Source: Sphingomonadaceae bacterium (lineage in GTDB: Bacteria > Pseudomonadota > Alphaproteobacteria > Sphingomonadales > Sphingomonadaceae). From it: DNA of 5,012 nucleotides. A program made the translations under genes and the position numbers. The notes under the pieces were generated by a model. It had not been told where the DNA came from and searched no databases. It was given only the letters and a program-made list of their open reading frames with translations. The stretch covers positions 1-5,012 of the forward strand of contig JACMKH010000040.1 in NCBI GenBank assembly GCA_014380205.1. Reading direction: 5' to 3'. Of the stretch, positions 1 through 5,012 are shown piece after piece (the stretch's first letter is position 1; each line of letters begins with the position of its first letter).

Positions 1-1426
1 CGACGCCGATCGCGCGCTGGTCGCCGCCGAGCAGGCGCTGGCGCAGGGTGGCGAGATTGGCCGCCGCGCCGCCCTCGACGAGGTCGCCGCCGATCAGGCT
101 GAATTGCGCGACATCGCGATGCGCGGGACCGGGCGCGGTGATGCGATAGGCGCGGGCGCCGGCGGGGGCGTCGATGTCGCGCACCCACGACCAGTCGCTC
201 GCCGGATCGAGTCCACCGCGCCCATAGCCGACGAGCTCGCGGCCGCCGTCCTGCGCGGAATAGTAAGCGATGGCGAGATCGACCGTGCGGCCGTTTCCGT
301 CGCGATAGCGCGCCTGAACGGCGCTGTCAGCGTCGGGCCAGACGGCGCGCCACGGATGGCTCATGCGCGCGGCGCTCGGCCGCCAGCCGGAAATTTCCGG
401 GGCCGCGATCTGCTCCATCGCGGGTCCACGCGCGGTTGCGGCGATCGACTGGAGCCAGACGAAGGGTGCGAGCGCGAGGGTCAGCGCGATGATTGCGGTG
501 AGGGCGAGGCGGCGCGGCGCTACGGGGTGAGGCGGCAGGGGCTGGAGGCGCGCGGGATCGAAGGCGGGTGCGTCGGGCGCGCGGTCGAAGAACGGCCAGC
601 CGATCGCCATGAGCAGCGCGATCACGATCGCGAAGAAGAACCAGCCGTAGACGATATGATCGAAGCTTGCGGCGAAGCCGGGGTCGATCGTCTCGGCGAC
701 ATAGATCGTGCCCCAGGCGCGGATGCCGTTGGCGAGGATCGGGACGACGACGGCGGCGGCCATGAAGGCGGCCTTGCGCCACCAGCTTTGAAAACACAGC
801 GCGCAGACCAGCGCGCCATAGGCGATCATCGCGATCAGGAACTTGACCCCCGCACACGCCTCGGCGACCTCGAAATAGCCGTGCGGCGTGGTGATGAACA
901 CGCCCTCGATATGCGCGGGCACCCCCGCCCAGCCGAGCATCACCATGCATAGCTCGGCGGTGAAGGTCTGGAGCGCGGGGACGATTTCCTCGCCGACGGG
1001 TACGAGGAACAGTGCGTAGGCGAGCGGGAAGATCATTCCCCGCGCGACGGCGGTCCCTAGCGTCGCGACGACCGCGCCCTGGAGCATGACGACGAGCCCG
1101 AGATGGCGGAAGGTCGCGACGCCCCCCGCCTCGCCGAGCAGCCAGGCGAAGGCGCCCGAGGCGATTATCACGAGTCCGAAGCGCGAGGTCGCGGGGGTAA
1201 GGCAGGCGAGCAGCTCGCGGCGCTGCCAGACGAGCCAGCCGATGATCGGGACGATCAGCAGGCAATGCGAGAAGGTCGAGGTGTCCCACCAGATTCGCGC
1301 CATATCGATCGCGTCGCGCGCGAACAGCAGCAGGATCAGCGCGGCGAACGTGGCGAGTGTGCCGAGATGGCGCTGCCAGGTGGTAAGCGCGGCGAGGCGC
1401 GGGAGCGAGACAGCCTCGGCGCTCAC
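1..1426 (-). CDS. xrtA: Exosortase A (XrtA) fused to EpsI domain, 3' end beyond window
   Basis: This integral inner-membrane cysteine protease/transpeptidase is thought to recognise and cleave C-terminal PEP-CTERM sorting signals during protein export in exopolysaccharide-producing bacteria. The reading frame is open for 475 codons to the window edge. Residues 20-280 are rich in hydrophobic segments (about 24-37, 52-67, 83-98, 107-126, 192-212, 218-235, 258-279). The exosortase catalytic triad is visible: Cys191 in EACAGVKF, Arg236 in NGIRAW and His257 in FDHIVYGW. A further membrane segment (about 307-325) leads into a soluble EpsI-like region (about 335 onward) with the YYSAQ..GRELV pattern near 388-399. 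The start is GTG at 1426, overlapping the upstream TGA by four bases (GTGA), with GAGG seven bases upstream; the next ATG, codon 42, would delete the first membrane segment. By family length, a few tens of residues are probably missing at the left edge. Family identity is highly likely. Confidence 0.93.
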   Translation of the reverse strand, partial: MSAEAVSLPRLAALTTWQRHLGTLATFAALILLLFARDAIDMARIWWDTSTFSHCLLIVPIIGWLVWQRRELLACLTPATSRFGLVIIASGAFAWLLGEAGGVATFRHLGLVVMLQGAVVATLGTAVARGMIFPLAYALFLVPVGEEIVPALQTFTAELCMVMLGWAGVPAHIEGVFITTPHGYFEVAEACAGVKFLIAMIAYGALVCALCFQSWWRKAAFMAAAVVVPILANGIRAWGTIYVAETIDPGFAASFDHIVYGWFFFAIVIALLMAIGWPFFDRAPDAPAFDPARLQPLPPHPVAPRRLALTAIIALTLALAPFVWLQSIAATARGPAMEQIAAPEISGWRPSAARMSHPWRAVWPDADSAVQARYRDGNGRTVDLAIAYYSAQDGGRELVGYGRGGLDPASDWSWVRDIDAPAGARAYRITAPGPAHRDVAQFSLIGGDLVEGGAAANLATLRQRLLGGDQRAIGV

Positions 1427-2646
1427 GCGGCGGCCTCGATCGGAACCGGCTCCTCGAGGCCGAGCAAGGCGGGGAGGCGCTCGAGGGCGGCGTCCCAGCC
1501 GTAGCGCGCAGCCACGCGGGCGCGGGCAGCTACCCCGAAGGCGCGGGCGCGGGCATTGTCGGCGAGGAGCGAAATGATGGCTTTGGACTCGGCTTGGGCA
1601 CCATCGGCGACCATGAGGTCACGGCCGGCCTCTGCGTCGATTCCCTCAAAGGCGGCGGGCGAGGCGACGACGGGGCGCGCCATCGCCATCGCTTCGAGCA
1701 CCTTGTTCTGGACGCCGCGCGCCGTTCGCAACGGGGCGACGACGACGTCGGCGGCTGCGAGCCAAGCGCGGATATCGGGAACGGCGCCAATGACTTCGAC
1801 GCCCGGGAGCGCAGCGAGCCGCGCGACCTCGGGCGCGGGGTTGCGGCCGACGATGGCGAAGCGCGCATCGGGGCGGGCGGCGCGGATCAGGGGCATCGTC
1901 TCGCGCGCGAAGGCGGCGACGGCCTCGATATTGGGGCGGTAGTCCATCTGGCCGGTGAAGGCGATCAACCCGCCCTTCCCTTCCACGCGATCAAAGTGCG
2001 CGGCTGGGTTGAAAAAGGTGAGATCTACGCCGTTTTCGAGCGTCGAGACCTTTTCCGCGCCATCATCGAGCGCGGCGCGGAAGAGCGCGGCTTCGGCGTC
2101 GCTGACGAAGAGGCTAGCGTCGGCGTGGGCAGCGGTTTTGTGTTCGAAATCGAGCAGGAGGCTGGCTTCGCGGGACCAGATGGAGCGCATCGGCCAAGCC
2201 GCAGCCTCGGCGTAGGCGGCGAACTTGGCCGAATCCATGTCGACGAAGTCCATGACAAAGCGCGTTTTTCCGAGGTTTTCGGGGACGAAGTGGGCCATCT
2301 GGATCGAGAAGGCGAGGAGCGCATCGATCGGGCGTTCGGCGAGAAGGCGGGCGACGTGCGCGCGCATCGTCTCACTGCCGAACAGGGGGAGGAGGATGGG
2401 TTCACGGCGCGCGAAGGCGCGGAGGGCGGCGGCGGGCTTGGACCTGGTGCGGCGCTCGACGTGGAGCGAGGCGAGGCCGGGGCGTAGGGCTTCGGCGGCC
2501 TCCAGATCGGCCTCGTCGTCGGCGAAGCAGACGAGGTGGACGGGGCGAAGTTGGCGAAGCTTCCGCAGAAGATGGTGCGAGCGTATCTTATCCCCTCTGT
2601 TCGGGGGGTTAGGGACGCGGTGCACGAGGAAAAGCAGCTCGGACAC
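1423..2646 (-). CDS. XrtA/PEP-CTERM-associated glycosyltransferase (GT4-like, TIGR03087/Stp1 type)
   Basis: This is a predicted cytoplasmic or membrane-associated sugar transferase of the exosortase A locus, probably adding a sugar to the lipid-linked repeat unit of an exopolysaccharide; donor and acceptor cannot be read from the sequence. Numbered from the GTG at 2646 (407 residues), the N-terminal Rossmann half opens with LLFLVHR and NPPNRGDKIRS (13-23), typical of this family. DFVDMDS lies at 133-139 and LENGVD at 203-208. The C-terminal GT-B half has FTGQMDYRPN (230-239), a PDIRAWLAAADVVVAPLR strand-helix and GVQNKVLEAMAMARPVV (311-327), the nucleotide-sugar binding region of GT4 enzymes. 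The start is a choice between two GTG codons. The one at 2646 shares one base with the preceding TAG, has AAGGGG nine bases upstream and puts the family N-terminus at residue 4. The one at 2670 would add eight residues, has no visible ribosome site and overlaps the upstream gene by 25 bases. Its stop overlaps the xrtA start. Confidence 0.92.
   Translation of the reverse strand: MSELLFLVHRVPNPPNRGDKIRSHHLLRKLRQLRPVHLVCFADDEADLEAAEALRPGLASLHVERRTRSKPAAALRAFARREPILLPLFGSETMRAHVARLLAERPIDALLAFSIQMAHFVPENLGKTRFVMDFVDMDSAKFAAYAEAAAWPMRSIWSREASLLLDFEHKTAAHADASLFVSDAEAALFRAALDDGAEKVSTLENGVDLTFFNPAAHFDRVEGKGGLIAFTGQMDYRPNIEAVAAFARETMPLIRAARPDARFAIVGRNPAPEVARLAALPGVEVIGAVPDIRAWLAAADVVVAPLRTARGVQNKVLEAMAMARPVVASPAAFEGIDAEAGRDLMVADGAQAESKAIISLLADNARARAFGVAARARVAARYGWDAALERLPALLGLEEPVPIEAAA
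1434..1437 (-). promoter_or_regulatory. Weak ribosome binding site for xrtA
   Basis: GAGG on the minus strand lies seven bases before the GTG at 1426, inside the last codons of the glycosyltransferase. With the GTGA overlap it supports this start over ATG codon 42 of xrtA. Confidence 0.45.
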
Positions 2647-3713
2647 TAGCCGAGGCCCCTTGAAAGCCACGGGCCGACGCGGTTCGCGGCGAACAGCGGG
2701 ACATGTTGCCAGATGCGCACCATAAGGTGATATCGGGGGTTGTTGGGGTTCACATCGCGGGTCTTTTCGGGATCCAGCGAGCGCCCCGCGTAGACCAGCG
2801 GCTCGGGCTCGAAGCCCCAGTGCTTCTTGAAGCTGTAGGCGCCGCTGCCGAGCTTTGACCGCCCGAAATCGGCGATCTTGCAGCCGCGGCGGCGCGCGTG
2901 GTTCAGAAACTCGAAATACATGATCTCATTGGCGCGCAAGCCACGCGCCGCGCGGACGCCGCCGCCCCAATAGGGCATGCCCGCCTCGCCATGATACAGG
3001 TTGAGCAGCGAAGCGACGGGCGTGCCGTCATGAAACACGGTGAGGATGTCGGCGTCGTCGCCGAAGGCGTCGAGCACCGATTCGAAGAGCGCGCGGGGGA
3101 AGACGGGGGAGCCGAGGTTGCGGACGCTCTCGGCGTAGACGGCGTAGTGCATGTCGCGATCGCGCGGGCTTGTTCCCATGCGAAATTCCAGCTTGTTCTC
3201 AAGCCCTTTCCGGACCTCGGCGCGCTGGCGGCGGCGGATGCGGGCGAGTTCCTCCTCGTCGCTCGCGGCGAGCGGCTTGGCGAAATCGGCGTAGACGCCC
3301 TCACGGCGCTCCCAGCCCGATGGAATCGGGCCGCCGCGCAGCTCGACATCGGGGCAGCCGAGCTTTTGGGCGAGCGACCAGGCTGCCTCGGCGAGCGCCT
3401 CGGCGACGCGGTCGTCCTCGGCGAGGATGCCGCCGCCGGTGGCGAAGCCCGAGGAGACCAACGCATCGCCGAACAGGCGCGAGCGGATTTCGGTGAGCGG
3501 GAGCAGGCCGAGGATCGTCTCGCCGCGCTCGGCGATAAGGCAGTGGACGCGCTGGCGCGTGCCCTGCTCGACGGCGGCGAGCCAGCGCGGGAGGTGGAAG
3601 GGGGTTCCGCCGGGCGAGGCGCGGACAAAAGCTTCGATCCGGCGCGCCTGCTCGGGATCGTCAAGATCGGGGGTCGCGATGGCGAGCAGAGGAATGCGCG
3701 CGGGCGCGTTCAT
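2646..3713 (-). CDS. FemAB-like XrtA/PEP-CTERM system-associated protein (GNAT fold)
   Basis: This 355-residue protein resembles the FemAB-related family found in exosortase A loci (TIGR03019 type), which has the acyl-CoA N-acyltransferase fold. FemA/FemB themselves add amino acids to peptidoglycan bridges; in this locus the likely role is to modify the exported polysaccharide or its carrier with an aminoacyl or acyl group, which is inference. The first GNAT-like half covers about residues 25-150 (FHLPRW at 39-44, SSGFATGGGI at 87-96). A basic helix RIRRRQRAEVRKG (158-170) follows, and the second half (about 175-310) carries VASLLNLYHG, YWGGG (248-252) and the conserved FGRSK..SGAYSFKKHWGFEP block (283-303). 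The NPNNPRY tail near 322-328 is also family-typical. There is no signal peptide or membrane segment, so it is probably cytoplasmic. The ATG overlaps the deacetylase TGA by four bases (ATGA), and no good ribosome site precedes it, so translation probably relies on coupling. Its TAG abuts the glycosyltransferase start. Confidence 0.92.
   Translation of the reverse strand: MNAPARIPLLAIATPDLDDPEQARRIEAFVRASPGGTPFHLPRWLAAVEQGTRQRVHCLIAERGETILGLLPLTEIRSRLFGDALVSSGFATGGGILAEDDRVAEALAEAAWSLAQKLGCPDVELRGGPIPSGWERREGVYADFAKPLAASDEEELARIRRRQRAEVRKGLENKLEFRMGTSPRDRDMHYAVYAESVRNLGSPVFPRALFESVLDAFGDDADILTVFHDGTPVASLLNLYHGEAGMPYWGGGVRAARGLRANEIMYFEFLNHARRRGCKIADFGRSKLGSGAYSFKKHWGFEPEPLVYAGRSLDPEKTRDVNPNNPRYHLMVRIWQHVPLFAANRVGPWLSRGLG
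2656..2661 (-). promoter_or_regulatory. Ribosome binding site supporting the GTG 2646 start of the glycosyltransferase
   Basis: The minus strand reads AAGGGG here, nine bases before GTG 2646. No comparable purine-rich site precedes the alternative GTG at 2670. This, the one-base TAGTG junction and the family N-terminus decide the start in favour of 2646. Confidence 0.55.
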
Positions 3714-4681
3714 GAGGCGCTGCCGACGGCGAGCGGAGACGAAGGAAGCTGGATTGACCCTTGGTCGTCTTCGGCTCCCGCTTTCGCGGGAATGACCAGG
3801 TTATCCTGAGCGACGATCTCGTCGAGACGCCCCCACTCGAAATCGGCAAGCAATCGCTTTAGCTTGCCACGCATTGCGGAGAGTCTGCTGTAATGGCGCA
3901 GTTTCGATTTGAGCGGCGCGTTGGCGACGCGGGGCTGATCGCGGTCGATCTCCCAGGGGTGGAAATAGAATATTGCGGGGCGTCCCTCGGCGTTGACCTG
4001 GGTGATCGCCCAGCGCGAGAAGCGGTAGGGGAGCAGGCGGAAGAAGCCTCCTCCCCCGGCGGCGATGGTGCGGCCGGCGAGGCGCGCGGTCGTCACGGGG
4101 ATTTCAATGAAGTCGCTGCCCGCGACGGGCGCGAAGGCGAAGCGCGGGGCTTCGGGCCAGCCGTAGTGATCGTGGACGACGGGGGCGACGCTCGACGAAT
4201 AGGCGTAGCCCTCTTCGGCGAGAATCGGGTGTGCCCAGGGGGTGCGCGCGTCGATCGAGAAGCTCGGGGCGCGATAGCCCGTGACCTTCTCCCCGGCGGC
4301 GTCCTCGATCGCCGCGCGCGCGCGCGCGAGGTCGGCGCGAAAGGCGTCGGGGGTGAGGGTGAAGACGCGCTGGTGGTCCCAGCCGTGGCTGGCGATCTCA
4401 TGACCGGCGGCGGCGACGCGGCGGATCAGCGCGGGATGGCGCTCGGCGATCCAGCCGAGGGTGAAGAATGTGGCTTTGACCCCGGCCTCGGCGAAGAGGG
4501 CGAAGACGGCGTCGGTGTTGGCCTCGACGCGCGATTCGAGGGAGTCCCAGCCGGCTCGGTCGATCGCCTTCTCGAAGGCGCCGACGTGGAACCAGTCCTC
4601 GACATCGACGGAGAGGGCGTTGCGCAACAGTCGGTCCTTGTCGATGCCGCTTGTGGGCTGGGCTATGCTCTTATTCGTCAT
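3710..4681 (-). CDS. XrtA-system polysaccharide deacetylase (NodB-like plus DUF3473), with repeat-derived C-terminal tail
   Basis: This is a predicted carbohydrate esterase-like deacetylase of the exosortase A locus (TIGR03006 type), presumed to remove N-acetyl groups from an exported polysaccharide or its precursor. As read from ATG 4681 it has 323 residues. NodB-type motifs are visible: the metal/catalytic acidic motif SVDVEDW (24-30, D26/E28/D29), SHGWDH with metal-binding His99 and His103, and YRAPSFSI (136-143). The C-terminal DUF3473-like part has GGGGFFRLLP (209-218), FYFHPWE (239-245) and LRHYSRL (261-267). Homologous sequence ends at about LADFEWGRLDEIV (278-290). The last 30 residues (294-323, from NLVIPAKAG) are read from a dispersed palindromic repeat and look non-native. 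The start is uncertain: ATG 4681 lies inside another repeat copy and has no ribosome site, whereas TTG at 4627 has AAGGA seven bases upstream and would begin MRNALSVDVEDW, the usual family start. The stop forms an ATGA overlap with the FemAB-like gene. Confidence 0.9.
   Translation of the reverse strand: MTNKSIAQPTSGIDKDRLLRNALSVDVEDWFHVGAFEKAIDRAGWDSLESRVEANTDAVFALFAEAGVKATFFTLGWIAERHPALIRRVAAAGHEIASHGWDHQRVFTLTPDAFRADLARARAAIEDAAGEKVTGYRAPSFSIDARTPWAHPILAEEGYAYSSSVAPVVHDHYGWPEAPRFAFAPVAGSDFIEIPVTTARLAGRTIAAGGGGFFRLLPYRFSRWAITQVNAEGRPAIFYFHPWEIDRDQPRVANAPLKSKLRHYSRLSAMRGKLKRLLADFEWGRLDEIVAQDNLVIPAKAGAEDDQGSIQLPSSPLAVGSAS
3740..3796 (-). repeat. Palindromic repeat copy A embedded in the 3' end of the deacetylase gene
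   Basis: The palindrome 3776-3791 (TCCCGC stem, TTTC loop, GCGGGA) together with its flank to 3796 is a perfect 21-base match, in inverted orientation, to copy B at 4677-4697. After about 20 unrelated bases, the minus strand again shows AATCCAGCTT (about 3746-3755), as in copy B, so this looks like the same element carrying a short insertion or divergence. It lies in frame within the last 30 codons of the deacetylase. The outer limit at 3740 is approximate. Confidence 0.75.
4635..4639 (-). promoter_or_regulatory. Possible ribosome binding site for an internal TTG start of the deacetylase
   Basis: AAGGA on the minus strand is seven bases upstream of a TTG at 4627, in frame with the deacetylase. 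Starting there would give MRNALSVDVEDW, placing the catalytic acidic motif where it sits in most family members. The ATG at 4681 has only repeat sequence upstream. Confidence 0.45.
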
Positions 4682-4706
4682 TCCCGCGAAAGCGGGAATC
4701 CAGCTT
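4677..4706 (+). repeat. Palindromic repeat copy B (dRS3-like ATTCCC-N8-GGGAAT)
   Basis: The core 4680-4699 reads attcccgcgaaagcgggaat, an 8-bp perfect stem with a GAAA loop, followed by ccagctt. The same core recurs at two other places in this window. The 20-base pattern ATTCCC-N8-GGGAAT is the one described for dRS3 elements of Neisseria, and similar palindromes are scattered through many proteobacterial genomes, where they are often mistranslated as VIPAKAG or SRESGNP. The left edge overlaps the annotated ATG of the deacetylase (4679-4681). Confidence 0.85.
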
Positions 4707-4790
4707 TCGTTGGTAGGCTCGGCGAAAAAGAAGAAGCTGAATTCCCGCCTTCGCGGGAATGATGGAGGAAGGATTGGGCGCTCGCCTCAC
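4682..4790. other. Intergenic gap filled largely by the inverted repeat pair
   Basis: These 109 bases between the upstream stop and the deacetylase ATG contain most of copy B, a 26-base spacer and copy C, then about 28 bases with no recognisable feature before the upstream stop. I see no convincing -35/-10 promoter on the minus strand and no classical hairpin with an immediate U-tract. The hairpins could still affect mRNA stability or partial termination between the two genes. Confidence 0.6.
4733..4762 (-). repeat. Palindromic repeat copy C, inverted relative to copy B
   Basis: The core 4741-4760 reads attcccgccttcgcgggaat, an 8-bp perfect stem with a 4-base loop and the same ATTCCC-N8-GGGAAT layout. 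Read on the minus strand, 28 bases (CATTCCC through CAGCTT) match copy B with two differences: loop A to G, and C to T just after the stem. Copies B and C thus form a head-to-head inverted pair separated by about 26 bases, like a BIME built from two REP units. On the minus strand a T-rich run (TTCTTCTTTTT) follows the hairpin about five bases downstream. Confidence 0.85.
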
Positions 4791-5012
4791 CTAAGCCGCG
4801 CTGTTGCGGAGGGGGGCATAGCCGGGGCGGACCGCTTCCTCGCTTTCGACCCAGTCGACGAGCAGGGTCAGTGCGCGGCGGAGCGCCGCCTCCTGCTCCT
4901 CGAGGCGCGATTCGAGCGCGGCGATGCGCGCATCGCGCGAATCGAACACGGGCGAGGCGGCGCGCGGCGCGGGCGTATCATCGTTGATCGCGCGCTCGGC
5001 GAGCGGCGCGCG
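4791..5012 (-). CDS. C-terminus of upstream gene, probably XrtA/PEP-CTERM-associated ATPase (5' end beyond window)
   Basis: An open frame enters from the right edge and ends with TAG at 4791-4793, giving 73 residues that end in GYAPLRNSAA. Codon choice is strongly G/C at third positions, like the neighbours, so it is very probably a real gene end. The fragment is a low-complexity Ala/Pro linker (about residues 10-24) followed by a predicted amphipathic helix or short coiled coil, RIAALESRLEEQEAALRR, then LTLLVDWVESEEA. No catalytic motif falls in the window. In other exosortase A loci the gene just upstream of the deacetylase is often the ExeA-like AAA ATPase (TIGR03015 type), which can end in a charged helical tail, so that is the best guess from context. 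It could instead be another gene of the export or chain-length module. It is separated from the deacetylase by 109 bases, the largest gap in the window. Confidence 0.6.
   Translation of the reverse strand, partial: RAPLAERAINDDTPAPRAASPVFDSRDARIAALESRLEEQEAALRRALTLLVDWVESEEAVRPGYAPLRNSAA

Noticed and set aside
104..952. Long plus-strand open frame opposite xrtA
   Set aside because: It lies antisense to the exosortase frame, which carries the full catalytic triad and membrane segments. Its translation is low-complexity, rich in Gly, Arg, Asp and Glu, as expected for a shadow frame in high-GC DNA.
327..1289. Minus-strand open frame of 320 codons within xrtA
   Set aside because: It is in another frame of the same strand, very Arg-rich and without domain signals, while the overlapping xrtA frame shows conserved catalytic residues.
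1594..2487. Plus-strand open frame opposite the glycosyltransferase
   Set aside because: It is antisense to a gene with clear GT-B motifs, and its translation is compositionally biased with no recognisable domain.
2647..2670. Eight-residue N-terminal extension of the glycosyltransferase from GTG 2670
   Set aside because: There is no ribosome site before it, it overlaps the FemAB-like gene by 25 bases, and the family N-terminus fits GTG 2646.
2898..3809. Plus-strand open frame opposite the FemAB-like gene
   Set aside because: It mirrors the real gene; no domain is recognisable and its end runs through the repeat copy A.
3893..4762. Plus-strand open frame of 289 codons opposite the deacetylase
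   Set aside because: It is a shadow of the deacetylase and its C-terminus reads SRESGNP from the repeats, a well-known artefact of translating this palindrome.
3740..4762. The three repeats as a CRISPR array
   Set aside because: There are only three copies, they occur in mixed orientation with very unequal spacing, and one is inside a gene; there are no regular spacers and no cas genes.

Overview
The window is high-GC, tightly packed bacterial DNA with every supportable gene on the minus strand. The gene set and order match the exosortase A (XrtA) / PEP-CTERM exopolysaccharide locus. An EpsI-type domain is fused to the exosortase and codon use is strongly GC-rich, which points to an alphaproteobacterium, most likely a sphingomonad (Sphingomonadales such as Sphingopyxis or Sphingomonas). 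The organism assignment is inferred from gene style and order, not proven.

In the direction of transcription (high to low coordinates) the layout is: (1) the last 73 codons of an upstream gene ending at 4791, with a coiled-coil-like C-terminus, probably the XrtA-associated ATPase; (2) a 109-base gap (4682-4790) holding two palindromic repeats in inverted orientation; (3) an XrtA-type polysaccharide deacetylase (4681-3710); (4) a FemAB/GNAT-like protein of the XrtA system (3713-2646); (5) a GT4-like sugar transferase of the XrtA system (2646-1423); (6) exosortase A fused to EpsI, starting at 1426 and running off the left edge. Genes 3 to 6 abut or overlap by 1 to 4 bases (ATGA, TAGTG and GTGA junctions), so they very probably form one translationally coupled operon.

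The inferred division of labour follows known families. The glycosyltransferase and deacetylase act in building or trimming an exported polysaccharide. The FemAB-like protein probably transfers an acyl or aminoacyl group. The membrane exosortase cleaves and sorts PEP-CTERM proteins at the inner membrane. No PEP-CTERM substrate is encoded in the window.

The system itself is described, not new. The most unusual structure is a family of three palindromic repeats, two of them a 20-base ATTCCC-N8-GGGAAT palindrome, placed around the deacetylase gene. One copy lies inside the 3' end of the deacetylase and appears to have replaced its natural C-terminus with about 30 repeat-encoded residues. Another touches its annotated ATG. 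The two form a perfect 21-bp inverted pair that brackets almost the whole gene.
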